DNA of 64,000 bases from Chrysopilus asiliformis (Eukaryota; Arthropoda; Insecta; Diptera; Rhagionidae). Every line of letters starts with the position of its first letter. Position 1 is the stretch's first letter. The stretch spans positions 6,182,001 to 6,246,000 of the forward strand of contig OZ035961.1 of NCBI GenBank assembly GCA_964034945.1, given 5' to 3'. Position numbers and translations under genes: made by a program. Under the pieces are notes generated by a model. That model searched no databases and was not told the origin of the DNA. It was given only the letters and a program-made list of their open reading frames with translations. Positions 1-11,540 of this stretch are shown one piece after another.

Positions 1-616
1 TGAAATTTATTGATAAATGGGATATGGCTGTTTGCATATAATACAATCTCGCTAAGCTTTCAAGCAACGAATTTTACCATCAACATCCCACGTCTAATTC
101 TTCATGTCTTTCACAGTTGAATATGATTTCACTACACTTTACAGAGAAAATTATTAGATATTATGAGACATCCTTGATTGCATGAATGTGAGGGAAATCG
201 GGAAAGTCGTACACAGTTAATAAAACACCAAAGTTCACTTTGTACCGTTTGCACGTGAGAAATCCGCGAAAATTATGGTGTGGTATGTTAAGAGTAAGAT
301 TTATTTTCTTTTTTTTTATTATTAATAGCTTTTGAAGCGCATTACAAGGATATTTGAATCATACACGTAATTAGCGGAATGAATTGGATTATAATTACGA
401 GCACTTTTCACGCATAAATTATACACATGCGTGTATAAGTCACAAACAATTAAGCAAATTGCTATAATTGATGTGATTATTAGTTTGCGATGTGATTTCA
501 AAGAGAATTTCCCGAATGAAAAGCGTAATTCATTTGACGGAACTACAATAAAAGTTATTAGGAAACTTAAATTTTCCCATTTTTTAATTTTCGGAAAAGT
601 GAAGAAAATCATTATT
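1..616. other. AT-rich stretch, nothing recognised
   Basis: Open frames exist on both strands (for example 322-612 minus and 431-670 plus), but they overlap one another, are low in complexity and match no family I recognise. No repeat ends or RNA gene seen. Confidence 0.5.
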
Positions 617-858
617 AAACATAAGAAAAGCTACAATCGCCAGGGGCCAACCGTCAAATACTCTCTATGATGACAGACAAAATGATTATTTAAAAAAACT
701 GCACTTGTACAGGCGAAATTTTTCGATGCGATGCACAGTTTTCGAGAAAACAGAAAAAAAGTATTCCATTTGAATGAGAGAGGAGGGAAGCAGCGTTTCG
801 ATTGGATTTTGATGTATGGCTGAGTAATGTAAAATCCTATTCTAAATACATTTTACAC
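617..858 (+). repeat. Interspersed repeat family A, 5' part (copy A1)
   Basis: It begins with the family start AAACATAAGAAAAGCTACAA and runs through the characteristic phrases CGATTGGATTTTGATGTATG and CCTATTCTAAATACATTTT. At 650-670 it has GTCAAATACTCTCTATGATG without interruption, which is the empty-site version of the point where Helitron copy 5 sits in another family A copy (54800). Family A is non-coding and its class is unknown. Confidence 0.75.
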
Positions 859-1089
859 AGAGTAGTTGTTAAACAGAGGTTCAAAATTTTTCCCCTCTAA
901 AACATTGGGTTTCGACGATGGAGATTTTACATTGGGCTTATGGCGAACAAATTCGTACTCACTAACGATGGACGAGACGCTGGCGGTGCTGAGAGTCATT
1001 CGGAAAAGGGGTACAAGGCGAAAGCGGTTGACACAATCCTTTTACTTGATTTGCTGAACTTCGAATTCAAGCCGAATGTCGCCCAACTA
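859..1089 (+). other. Unassigned stretch with a 63-codon frame
   Basis: A 63-residue frame (866-1057) has a more balanced composition than its surroundings, with a basic stretch near its C-terminus, but I recognise no domain. The same stretch resumes after the MITE at 1442 (GGCGAATCACAGCAG). It could be an old transposon fragment, a degraded gene piece or chance. Low confidence that it is coding. Confidence 0.2.
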
Positions 1090-1439
1090 AAGGCCCAACT
1101 ACGATCGACATAGAAGCGCATATGTTAATGTCAAATTCCCAACGAATGTTGACATACATAGCTGTCAACATAAAAGCTAATCTTCATTTTACCACAAGTA
1201 GAAATTAATATGGCACCAATATTATTAAATTCACACTAAAATGTTAGGTTATGTTCACTATTTACATATGCCAGTTCCATTTGTATCGAATTATTCATGC
1301 CTAACGAAAGTTTAACGAAGGTTTGAAAGTGGCAACAATTTGACACATGTCTATTGTGGGTAATAACATTGACTTTCTTATTCTGGAAATGACATATGCA
1401 GCTACATATACGCTCCTATGTCGATCGTAGTTGGGCCTT
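1090..1439. mobile_element. MITE, 350 bp, TA-flanked, ~30-bp terminal inverted repeats
   Basis: The left end AAGGCCCAACTACGATCGAC and the right end GTCGATCGTAGTTGGGCCTT are exact inverted copies, and the match continues inward past one mismatch (AGAAGCG / CGCTCCT). TA lies just outside each end (1088-1089 and 1440-1441), which fits a Tc1/mariner-type target duplication. There is no coding capacity. It interrupts the unassigned stretch on both sides. Confidence 0.8.
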
Positions 1440-1502
1440 TAAGGCGAATCACAGCAGATCCAGGCGAACCGACTGTTTACACTCTCGGATGACTGGTTAT
1501 TC

Positions 1503-1677
1503 ATGGAATATACGAGACACTAAAAATTTTTAAGTAATGACTGACAAAAAAAAGGGGAATTCATGACGAAAAATAGAAAATTTTCCCAAAATTATAGGAA
1601 TAATTCCCTCATTAATCGGGAATCATTACGAAAGAATTCATTGTCTCGTATATTCCTATTTGGATTTCTCTCCGTGT
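1503..1677. mobile_element. Small inverted-repeat element (GGAATATACGAGAC ends), copy 1
   Basis: GGAATATACGAGACA near 1505 is matched in inverted orientation by TGTCTCGTATATTCC near 1642-1656, followed by the motif TTTCTCTCCGTG. The second copy, at 10888-11450, has the same GGAATAT.CGAGAC ends and the CACGGAGAGAAATCC motif, so this is a family and not a chance hairpin. Exact termini and duplication are uncertain. Confidence 0.55.
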
Positions 1678-2726
1678 TCGCATACGGCAAACCAGACTAA
1701 AAATTAATCCAGCAAAAAAAAATAAATGTGTATAAAAATGTAATGCTATAATACTTAATTTAAAATATTATAGAATATTCACACAGTTTCGAAATTTTCG
1801 ATATTTAACAGACAATGAAAAATACTGCCAAATTTTATTTACAATAATTAATAAACATTTTGTATGAATTTTGCCAGCTGCAATGAAAATTTTATGCAAT
1901 TCATTACAATGTGTAAATTGTGTTAAACTCGGAGGATCACTTGAAATTCACACAAACCAAAATATTAAAATATCTTTGGACAAACTATTTTTTTTTACAT
2001 AGTTGTAAATTATACCAACTTACATCTCTTATATGCAGTGATTTTTCTTGTATTTAATTTGATAAACTGGACAGACAAATTTTTATGCAACTCATAGCGA
2101 TACTGGTATGTAATAGATACAAAGAGACTGTACTATTCTACGTATAAAATTTGTAAAATCCATACTCGTATATGAATTAAATAACACGAGAATAACGAAG
2201 AGAATATTTTGCATTTTAGATTTGATTTACATATACATCAGCTTGTCAGCAAGATTATGCAAACTCTGTTAGCAAATTGAATTATTTAACTATGCAAAGT
2301 CATCCCTAAAACTATATTCGTTGTTGTTGTTGTTTACCTAGAATACATAGATTTCTAGGTAGTTCCTAGTATACGAGTATAAGACATTTATAATACGGCT
2401 CCTTATACAATCCCTTTACTCAACAACTAAATGTATACATTAACTTTTCACTTTGGAGCACAGAAAGTCAGTCAAACACGTCCGTTCATCAAGCATCTAA
2501 AACACTCTAGCCTGATGTATCTTCTGGTAGCTAATGCAAATGCAGCACAAAATTGGAATATTTTCTGATGCAACTGTTTAGGCTCGAAGTGTACACAAGT
2601 GTACACATCGGGCTTATTTAGCGGATTGTCATAGCATTCAGTAAAACTAAGCATTTTATTAAATTTATTATGCTTAAAACTATATCAGAATTTGTTTCAT
2701 TATTAAAACTGTTTGAAAAACATAGG
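1678..2726. other. AT-rich, nothing recognised
   Basis: It holds short A/T runs and a small GTT triplet run at 2321-2333. No element ends, no RNA gene and no credible coding frame. Confidence 0.5.
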
Positions 2727-3760
2727 AAAAGCTACAATTGCCGGAGGCAAATACTCTATATGAGGGCAGACAAATTTTTTTATGAAAAAAGGACATTTAT
2801 ATGGGAAAGGGGGTGAAGGATTGGTACGATTGGATTTTGAAGGTTATGTAAAATCATATTTTAAATACGTTTCGTCTTTGTAAATCTTGCGATACAATGC
2901 TCCGTTTTCAATAAAATAGAAAAAAAGCATTCAATTTGTATGGGGGAAGGGAGAAGGGGGAAGGAGTGGATAAACTGGATTATGATGTACAGATAAGTTA
3001 TGTAAAATCATATCATACTAACATATAAAAATGAGGTGGTGTCTGTCTGTCTGTCTGTTCCTCTTTCACGCAAAAACGGCTGAACCGATTGACTTGAAAT
3101 TTGGCATGAATGTCTGTGGTAGTTCTGGTTCCTACATAGGCGTACGGAAAAGTAGCGCGAGGGGGGGGGGGGGGGAGTAATGGAAGTGATTTCGAAACTT
3201 AGTTTTTGCGCTATGTTACTCTTTCGCGGGGAAACTACTGAATCGATCGACCTAAAATTTGGCATAGATGTTCGCCGGGGGTCCAGCCCCAAAATAGACA
3301 TATTAAAAAGTTTCCCGAGAGGTGGGAGGAGTAAGGGGAGGTGGTAAAGTGATCTCAAAAGTTAGCTCTTCCTCTATGTTACCCTTTCCCGAGCCGACTG
3401 GCGTGAAGTTTAGCTCCAACATAGACCATAAAAAAAAATTTAAAAAACTTAACCCGGCAACGACGGGTATGCAAGCTAGTTCTAAATACATTTAAAATCA
3501 TATTCTAAATACATTCATAAATTTTTCAATACGACTGACCGTTTTCGAGAAAATGATAAAAAACTATTTTGTTTGTATGGGTGAGGGAAGAAGCGGTCCG
3601 ATTAGTTTTTGGTGTATAGAACAGTTATGGAAAATCATATTCTAAATACATTTTGTCTTAATAAATTTTTCAATACAACTCACCGTTTTTGAGAAAATTG
3701 TAAAAAACTGTTTTGTGTGTGTGGTTTGTATACATAGTTTTTTTTTAACCTGCTACCCCC
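2727..3760 (+). repeat. Family A copy with tandem modules (copy A2), split by Helitron 1
   Basis: The copy starts ACATAGGAAAAGCTACAATTG. A module of roughly 165 bp repeats about three times: CGATT.G.TTTTGATGTAT, then GTAAAATCATATTCTAAATAC, then AATTTTTC.ATACGA.TC.CCGTTTT, then GAGAAAAT and TTTGTATGGG. Helitron copy 1 splits one module at 3013-3479. The 3' part fades into T-rich sequence near 3740. Confidence 0.75.
3013..3479 (+). mobile_element. Non-autonomous Helitron, copy 1
   Basis: The 5' end TCATACTAACATATAAAAAT follows an A, and the 3' end GGTATGCAAGCTAG precedes a T, the TC...CTRR / A^T signature of Helitrons. Ten bases upstream of CTAG is the hairpin ACCCG-GCAACGA-CGGGT. The flanks rejoin as AATCATA|TTCTAAATAC, exactly the uninterrupted family A sequence at 3637-3655, so both ends are fixed to the base. 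It contains a (GTCT)n stretch and about three diverged ~150-bp internal modules. No Rep/helicase is encoded. A G-run interrupts it near 3163-3176. Confidence 0.9.
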
Positions 3761-6700
3761 ACCATCCCCTGCCTCCATTCTAAGAATTTCACTCATAACT
3801 TTAAAATTTAGGGAACTGTGGAAAAAATACGGCACATTTTCAGGAGAGAAGAGGGGAGCATCCATCTAAAAACCCTAAAAATAGATGTATGTTTTTTATG
3901 GCGAGCTCTCGCATAAAGTAGTCAAACCGAATTTTCATGTAGGGAAGAATTATGTTGAATCATATCCTAAATACCTATAGTTTTCACTTTTTTTTTGTGG
4001 AAACCAAAATATTCACACAAAAAACACCAGTGTAATTACTCTCTTTATGGAAATGTGTCAATTTTAGGTTCCAACGGATAATCACTTACAAGTCTTAAGG
4101 CCCACGCCCACACCCACGCCCAGGCCCACTAAAACCTTTGCTTGCTTTGCTTTGATAAATCATTCTAAGCAAACAAAGCTTATATATGCTCCATTTACGC
4201 GTTGCTATGAGCGCTTTCACATCTTTCACGTCTATGGTATTTATTTCGTCTGAAAAAATTTGTGGAAATTCATTTTATAAGCGTTGGTAATGCATTTTTC
4301 ATATCGTTTTTATTTTGTTCCATCGATTTGGTGAAAAACTAAATTATCATAGCGTGTCATAAAGCAAAGCGTTGAATTGGGAATTGCTCAAATCTAAGCT
4401 TTACTTTGAACCATCTCACAAAAGGAAACACGGAGTTCAATTCAGCTGTCTAAACGAGTAAAACAAGAGAAGCAAACGAAACTTCTATTAAGTAAAGCTT
4501 CACCTTTATGTTTGAAAGTTCAAAATTGTTTAAAAGTTAATTGAATCAAAGAAAATTGTTTATAATAAATTAAAAGAAATGTGACTTTTAAACAAACCAA
4601 GGTTTGCATTTCGATTGCAAATTAATGTTTCGTCTTTCTAAATAATTACGTATGACATTTTGTTTTCACTTGAATAGTAAATTTCTTCTATTTTCATCAT
4701 AAACAACGTTGAGAAAAATATCCAATTACGGCAAAGTTGTGCAGAACAACTAGCAAATGAAAGGAAATCCACAGAAAAGCGTCACTTGTCAAAGGAGTTT
4801 ATGATTTTATCCTGGCAAGCGAAAACCGAACAGCAAATGGAAAATAGCAAAATGAAAATGGGTTACTAATGAAAATTCTTTCTTCGTCCATCTCATACTC
4901 TGCAATGGCATGCCATCAGTTTGAATTTTGTCGTTCGTGTTACGGCAACTGTTTCCCATCTCTCATACATTCACCGTCGACATGTGGTGAAATTGGAAAT
5001 TCATATCAAACCGAAAACTAAATAGAGCAAAAAAAAAATCCTATGCCACAAAAACTTTAGTCGGTATCACTAAAAAAAATCCACAAAAATTAAACATTTC
5101 TTAAAGTAGAATTTCCAAACCAGAAATGGTTTCATGTCACACCATTTAAGAAAAAAAAGGCAATTGAAAATGTATTAAATTTCCCTCTTGAATTCGATAC
5201 TAGAAAAATATTATAAATTTAATCTAATTTGATTTTTATGCGTAGGAATATTAACGAGAAAAAGAATCACTTTGTCAACTGTGTCTGAAAAACCTGAAAT
5301 ATCAGATAACTTAACATTTCCTTGAGATCAGAAATTGCATACGGATTACATGCGGAAATTGGAAAAAAACACATTAGTGGTGCTTTTGACATGTCCTAAA
5401 TTAAAAATATTTTCAGATCGATATATCCAATATTTTCTTGCCTGTATGGATTTCAAGATTTATTTATAATAACCAAAAAAAAACCTTGATTTCACTTTTC
5501 ACGAAATAAAGTGGAATAATGGATATTCGCCATTACCGGACATAAAATAATTTTTACACAATTCAAACCTAACTCAATTGCTAAATAAATATTTGCAGTT
5601 AGTTTTAAGGCCAAGAAATTAATTAAAAAAAATATGAATAAAGACTAATTTGTGTTTTAGATGTTTGTTTAATTTCATCGCCTTTTAAAATCATGTCCAA
5701 AAAGTTGAAAACCAAAACAATCGTCAGTTGAATTTTAAACTTTTTTGTTTAACATTAAATAAAGATTGTTGAATATTAAACTCTTTTTGTTGAATATTAA
5801 ACTCTTTTTGTTGAATTTTGTGTTCAATTTTAAACATGGCTAAAAAGTACTTAAAAAAATACTTGATATTTGGAAACTCGATCTTTAGACATATAAATCT
5901 TTCACCATAGATAAGAAAGATATATCATGTTTTTAATTTCAGATAATTTAAATGTTTTATGAAAGATTGTGTAAATAAAATACTCAAGACATCTAAAATC
6001 TTCAGTTTTTTGAACACCAACAAATGGTGTTTTTTTATTTTCCTGTCTTAAATAGATACAAAAACACACAGGTGAGAGTTTTTTTTTATTGTCATCATAA
6101 ACAAGTGATGTCGAAGATTATCCTGTAAGCTGTTGAAACATAAACACATTCATGATGACATGACTTTCTATATGTGTCTCCTCTAATAATAATCCGAAAT
6201 TCATTAAAATGTATGACACATCTAAAATGCTTTTACCTTCATTTTATTGCTCTTAGGTTTTTGATGTTGCGCGCCAAATCCGCATCCACAGCAGTAAAAT
6301 TTAACACTAGTACTACTTTCATACTTACCGTACCTGATATGCAAGTAGGTAGATGTTACCAAAAGTCTGTCTATAATGACATCTTAACGGAATGGAACTT
6401 GTATGCAAGGTTTTATATACAGTCGCCAAAAATTAACACACTCGGTTGAATAATATTTCCCATGAGGAGCTTAAGTTTTATTCATCACCTTCAAATAATA
6501 TTACGCGCTTGAGCTTTTGCTATGCTAAAACTTTACTAGGTATAATAAATTCAGATCAAAAGTTTTCAACCTAATTTACGAAGCTGCTTGGAGCCAAAGT
6601 CGGTATAACTTCTTAAAGGAAGTACTTTTCCACAAGGAAGTAATTTGATTAATTACTTTTCATCTTTGCTGTTGAAACTACAAGTATAATATCCACCAGC

Positions 6701-6990
6701 AGATATTCGCACATTCATCTAAGATATTTGCCCATCAATATAGACAAAAAGGCACCGAAACGTAAAACCAGAATCTAGAGAAGAAATTCACGTGGCTGTG
6801 GACTGCACTTCCAGAGATCGCATGCTTCTTTGCAAAAAATATAACCAAGATTATATAAAAGTAAGTTTAGGTTTTATAGATAATGCGAGATCCTTTTAAA
6901 CTTACATTCCATTATATCAAACTTTTTTTTTAAGTTTTTTTCTGTGGTAACGATATTTGAAAAGCGGTTATTTTATTTTTATTTTTTTCT
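3761..6990. other. AT-rich stretch, nothing recognised except a short tandem repeat
   Basis: Only short-scale structure is visible: a CCCACGCCCACACCCACG run at 4102-4125 and a 21-bp tandem at 5768-5820. A 91-codon frame at 6174-6449 has no recognisable domain. No transposon ends found. Confidence 0.5.
5768..5820. repeat. 21-bp tandem repeat, ~2.5 copies
   Basis: The unit GTTGAATATTAAACTCTTTT begins at 5768, 5789 and 5810 (period 21). The last unit is cut short. A more diverged unit may precede it. Confidence 0.75.
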
Positions 6991-7026
6991 GATTTATCTA
7001 CTATAAAATAGACTTGTGTCTATGTC

Positions 7027-7907
7027 AGTGACGTTTCTTCTAAGGTGCGAGGGTGTTCACTGCACACCCTACTGAAATCCAATATGTATCGGAAATCTAT
7101 TGTTAATTAATTTATTTTTTTTTGTGCCAATTCTTTCGACAATTTACCAATGGCAATGGTTGCCTAAAGCACCCGCACCCTACATTACCAACCTGTTTCT
7201 TTATCTTTCGATCTTTCGACCAACCAAGTGTTCTCCACTTTACAGCGAACTAAAGTAAAAATTGTTTGTGGCCTTTTTTCCTACTCGCCCCTTAGCGAAA
7301 CACACTCGAAACGCTATACTGACTCTTTCGGTCGTTCGACCGACTCGAGTGTTCTCCAATTTACAGCGCACCAAAGCAAAGTAAAAACACATATGACTAA
7401 GTAAAAGTCTATAATAAAAAACGTTTCACACACACAAAGTTCACAAGAAGCAACCGCACACAACGATGAATTTGGGTGCTCCAGAAAAAGCCGCACGGCG
7501 AACCGATGCGATGTTGCTTGCTGCTGGCCGCGATGCTGTGAAACCCGACAATAGAAAACCGACCATCGTATGGCCGTTCGGCTGACGTGCTGATGCGTGT
7601 GGGTGTGTGTGCCAAGCAAAACAGCAATATTGCTTGCTCATCAGCTCAGTCGGTTTCTGATTTTACAGGTGTTCAGTTGGCTTTTGTGTATGAGAAATAA
7701 TTAATTTAATATTGTGGCTTGTGAATGCGGATGCGCAATCGAAAAATTGTTTGAGAAACCATTTTCTCAATTAAATATCGAGGAAAAATTGGATCTTCGT
7801 CTATCACGTCCCGGACGTGATCCTGGATAAAACTAAGAGTAGACGTCTATCATTTAACAGAAACTTAATATTGAACACCCTACTGAAAGCAGCATGCCAC
7901 GTCACTG
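7027..7907. mobile_element. Non-autonomous hAT-type element, 881 bp, perfect 8-bp duplication
   Basis: The ends are CAGTGACGTTTC... and ...GCCACGTCACTG. They are inverted repeats beginning CAG, and a further AGGGTGTTCA match lies inward. GTCTATGT lies directly outside on both sides (7019-7026 and 7908-7915), the 8-bp duplication expected of hAT. No transposase frame is present. The interior holds two diverged direct copies of a ~45-bp block (TTCGACC...GTGTTCTCCA.TTTACAGCG at about 7215 and 7334), a GC-richer segment at 7430-7660, and a perfect palindrome ATCACGTCCCGGACGTGAT at 7803-7821. Confidence 0.85.
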
Positions 7908-8013
7908 GTCTATGTCTATATGTCGATTTGTCTGTATGTTTGTCGGTATATCTGATTCTATGTCTATTTGTTCGCTTAAAACAATAACCACTGAACGAAT
8001 TTAGATGAAGCTT

Positions 8014-8406
8014 AAGGTGCCGCTCCACATCAGAGTAAATACGCGAGTAACTCTCAAAAACTCTCGAGAGTTACTCGTAGGAGGTTGTCCATTTGAAAGT
8101 TAATTTCGGCGATTTTGCTCTTTTCAAGACCAATATCTTGATTTTTTTGACATCTTGCTTTGGCGAGTTCTCGAGAGCTACTAGCATAATTCAAACGCAG
8201 TTCGTATCTGGCGAGCAACTCGCCGAGAGTTCAGTGGGTGCGTGTCGACTAGAGATAGAGAGTAGAATCACTTTTGACAGCTCGCAGAAACTAGCTCGCG
8301 AGTTTTGGCGAGTTTCTGCAAACGACTCTCAGAAACGTGTCCATTTGCGAGTAGCTGCTATCGAGAGACTCTAGCCGGCATTTACTCTCATGTGGAGCGG
8401 CGCCAA
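8014..8406. mobile_element. Palindrome-rich inverted-repeat MITE (family E), copy 1
   Basis: The left end AAGGTGCCGCTCCACAT pairs with the right end ATGTGGAGCGGCGCC. The interior is packed with CTCGAGAG, GCGAG and GAGTTACTC words on both strands. A second copy at 36532-36918 is closely similar throughout. No coding capacity. The target duplication cannot be set with certainty. Confidence 0.8.
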
Positions 8407-8725
8407 GTGACGAGTTTTAGACCATGGGTCAACCCAAGGTTCCCCTTTTTTGTTACCAGTTTTCTCGATTTATGCATATTGCTTTCTGAACCGATTTGGA
8501 TAACATTTTCAGGGAAGCTTTTTTGGATAAAATTTTGGAGAACTATTGAACCGATTGGGATGAAATTTTCAGGGAAGCTAGAGAGTTTGACGTAGTTTAA
8601 GGTGTCGAGTAGGTACCAAGGCCGAAGGCCAAAACAAATAAAGACTACCGGCCGACGGGGACAAGGAGGCTGAAAACCGTCCCATGAGTAGAGGTTGGAC
8701 TGCAAAGCTCCTAGTTGAACATAAA

Positions 8726-8890
8726 AACATAAGAAAAACTACAATTGCCAATTTTTTTTCACGATTTTTTACGGTGGTTCTTAATGACGTATCTACAATA
8801 AAAATCGGGGGATGGATGTAGTGAATTCGAAATTGTGAAGCGGCAACTTGTGCAAAACGTAAAAAAGAGCTATACGAGTATTTCACTTTG
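8726..8890 (+). repeat. Family A 5' fragment
   Basis: It has the family start AACATAAGAAAAACTACAATT followed by the GCCAAT word, after which similarity to other copies fades. It is a truncated copy at best. Confidence 0.45.
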
Positions 8891-10635
8891 GAATGTGTAT
8901 TTCTTCATTTAATTGCGAAGTGTTCCGTTTAAAAAATTTCGACTGCGGCGTTTATTTATTTTTTGTAAAAATCTGACTTTTTTGGTTCTCGCCTGTCATG
9001 TTTTTTTTTTTAATTTTTTTTTTCTTTATAGTAAAACTGTATAAAATTTTCTTGTAGTATAACGATAAGATGAAAATATTAATTGGAAATTTTCAAACTG
9101 CTGTAAATAAAATTTGTTGTTATCTTTCACCCTCTTGCACTCTTGTATGCTCATAACAAATATGGTTACCTTATATAAATACTATACAAACCGAAAGAAT
9201 CTGAAATTAAATATGTCTTTTTTATTTTTGCAATATATTTTAATATATTTTTTAATTTTAATACACGATTCAGTTGAAATCTATCAAAACCATGCGATAC
9301 ATATAACCAAGATTATAGGAAAAGAACCATATGCTTTTACCTGGAGAAAACATATTTTTTCCAATATCTATGAAATTTATCGGATCGTCTTTTCGTGTCT
9401 TTACCTCGATTTTTCCCCTTCTTCAAGAAAACCGTTTTTTACCGACATTTTCGTTTGGCAAAACCAATAACCCAATGTAATCTGGCAACAAATCCTCAAA
9501 ATACATTTTTCTTCCAATGACAAGTTTATCTCTACTTAGTGTGCACTATTTGTCTTTGTTAAGAACTATTAACAAATCATTGTTGTGCCAACATAAAGGA
9601 AACGAAATGAATCCAAAGACCTGCTCCAGCATCAAATAAACGAAAAAAATAAAATTCTTCACCCTATATAGAAATAAATAAACTAAAAAAAAAGTAAAAG
9701 AGATCAAATGATAAAATATAAAAAAGAAATACAGGAAAAAAGGCATATAAATATATCATTGGAGAAATCCTTAAAGAAATGTGTTAGAAACGGCAAACAT
9801 CCAAAGGCGACCAACAGTGGGAAACATAAGAGGCATTCTATAGACCAGTGATCCTGTCTAATGTTGCTATATTCATGCATCAGCAATAGCCTCACTACAG
9901 CATGGGCTCCATCAGCTACTCCATATTCCCCAAATATTCATTTTACACTGACACAATCTGTCACGTTTCAGAAATGCCATCTTAACAGTCCGATTTAAGA
10001 TATCAGACCCATTTACCAGATAATATTGACTATGGCTTCAGTCCACTTCACCTTTTTACCTTCGGAAATTCTTCGTTTATCTGCCGATTATAGAAACTCA
10101 ATGAAGAAGAAACTTAAACGAGGGACTTCCGAGAGGACGTCCTTGCAATACACAAGCAATGAAGTAGCAATTAATCGGAACCCTAAGTAATTTCAAGTAC
10201 AGTGTTATTGGTTTTCTGTTGACTCACCGTTTATCGGAATATATGGAGATAGATATACGCAGGTATCGATTGTATATTTCTGTCTTATCCTATCGTGTAC
10301 TCTCATATCGGTTCGTATTGGCCCTTCATTATATCCGTAAACCTTTTATAGATTAAAACTTCCATTTTAACAATAATACCCACATATATCCTGCCCTCGC
10401 TCCTGGCTTTTACTTCCTATCTTTATACACTAGCATGGGGCAGGGCTTAGAAAGCCGTGAACCACGGACAGAGCTTACTTACAATCTCAATATCCTTTTG
10501 TAAATTTTTTTATTTTTTCGTGGAAAAAAATAACAAAGTAATGGAAAATCTCACCTACGTAGATATTATTTTAAGCATTGTATAAAAGTGTTTCGATTTA
10601 AAAAAAATTGCTTCTTATTTGCAACCACTTTGGGA
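8891..10635. other. Nothing recognised
   Basis: A 118-codon frame (9114-9470) is rich in Leu, Ile, Phe and Tyr, as expected from AT-rich DNA, and has no recognisable domain or signal. No repeat ends or RNA genes. The stretch at 9760-10500 is less AT-biased and unique within the window. Confidence 0.45.
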
Positions 10636-10639
10636 AAAT

Positions 10640-10765
10640 ACTTGCGGATTATGGTGAGAGTGGTACAGTGGAAAAGTACTAAGCCGACGAACCGAAATTT
10701 TTGGGTTCAATTCGAGCGACTGGAATATTGTCATTTCTACACTCTCAAAACATTTTCACTTAGAT
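10640..10765 (+). repeat. Possible tRNA-derived SINE head
   Basis: TGGTACAGTGG (about 10660) resembles a pol III A box. GGGTTCAATTCGAGC (about 10703) resembles a B box, at roughly tRNA-like spacing. There is no convincing cloverleaf, and only similar A-box-like words recur elsewhere (45074, 47511). It could be chance. Confidence 0.3.
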
Positions 10766-10887
10766 TGTAAATTTACTTAATTTTTTGTGTGAATTTATTT
10801 CAAAAAATTAGTAAATTTACTTCCAAAAATTCCAATCCTTCCTGCTTTTCAACACAAATGGATTTTTTCAATTAAAATTTTTGTCTG

Positions 10888-11450
10888 CACGGAGAGAAAT
10901 CCAAATAGGAATATAGGAGACGGTGGTTTCTTGTGCACGCTAAAAAATAAAGTCTAATTTTTAGACTTTTTTCCTACATATAGGTCAACACCTTTTTGAG
11001 CGTAAAAACCAAACTTAAAAGTTTGAAATTATTTTCAAATTTTAAATAGCATTATCCGGTCTAAATTTAAGGTATTAAAATTTAAATTTTAGTCTATAAT
11101 AGTTTAAAAATTAGTTCCAAATTTCTAAAAATTCTCAAATTAAAACCTTACGGTTTAAGTTTAAGATGTCTGAGTCTTAAATTTAGACTGGAATGCTTAA
11201 AAAATATTCATAAACTTCTAAAGTTTTAAATATAGAGAAAATAGTTTAAAATTCCACTAAACTTTCAAAAGTTTAAAAAATAGAGGAGAAAAGTTAAAAA
11301 AAAATTAGACTCCAGTTTTTACCGTGTGGAATAATTCCCTAAAAATATAATTTTGGGAAAATTTCCTATGTTTTGGCATGACTTCCATGTTTGTTTAGCA
11401 GTCATCGCAAAAAATTTCACTATCTCGTATATTCCTATTTTTTTGTAGGA
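10888..11450. mobile_element. GGAATATACGAGAC-end element, copy 2, with a nested AT-rich insert
   Basis: CACGGAGAGAAATCC and AATAGGAATATAGGAGAC at the left (10890-10920) match TATCTCGTATATTCCTATT at the right (11422-11440), as in the copy at 1503. Between about 10937 and 11330 is an AT-rich insert rich in AAGTTTAAA/TTTAAACTT words. Its edges, GCACGCTAAAAA and TTTTTACCGTGTG, look like degenerate inverted repeats of a second element. Confidence 0.5.
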
Positions 11451-11540
11451 ATCTGTGCTATTATTTCTGGCCGTGTGTTGTCATATAGAATATTTGAAGA
11501 TAAGACCCTGGCAGTAGTAGCTTTTCTTACGTTTTTACTA

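Larger units (their letters stand above)
6991..8725 (+). repeat. Repeat family D host segment, interrupted twice
   Basis: The pieces outside the hAT element and the palindromic MITE read as one older repeat: CTATAAAATAGACTTGTGTC, a run of TGTCTGTATGTTTGTCGG (7929 on), then after the MITE GTGACGAGTTTTAGACCATG and two tandem copies of GAACCGAT.GGGAT.A.ATTTTCAGGGAAGCT (8489-8580). This is the only copy in the window. Its class is unknown. Confidence 0.45.

Noticed and set aside
9114..9470. 118-codon Leu/Ile/Tyr-rich frame as a membrane protein
   Set aside because: The composition is what random AT-rich DNA gives. No positional pattern of membrane helices with charged loops is evident.
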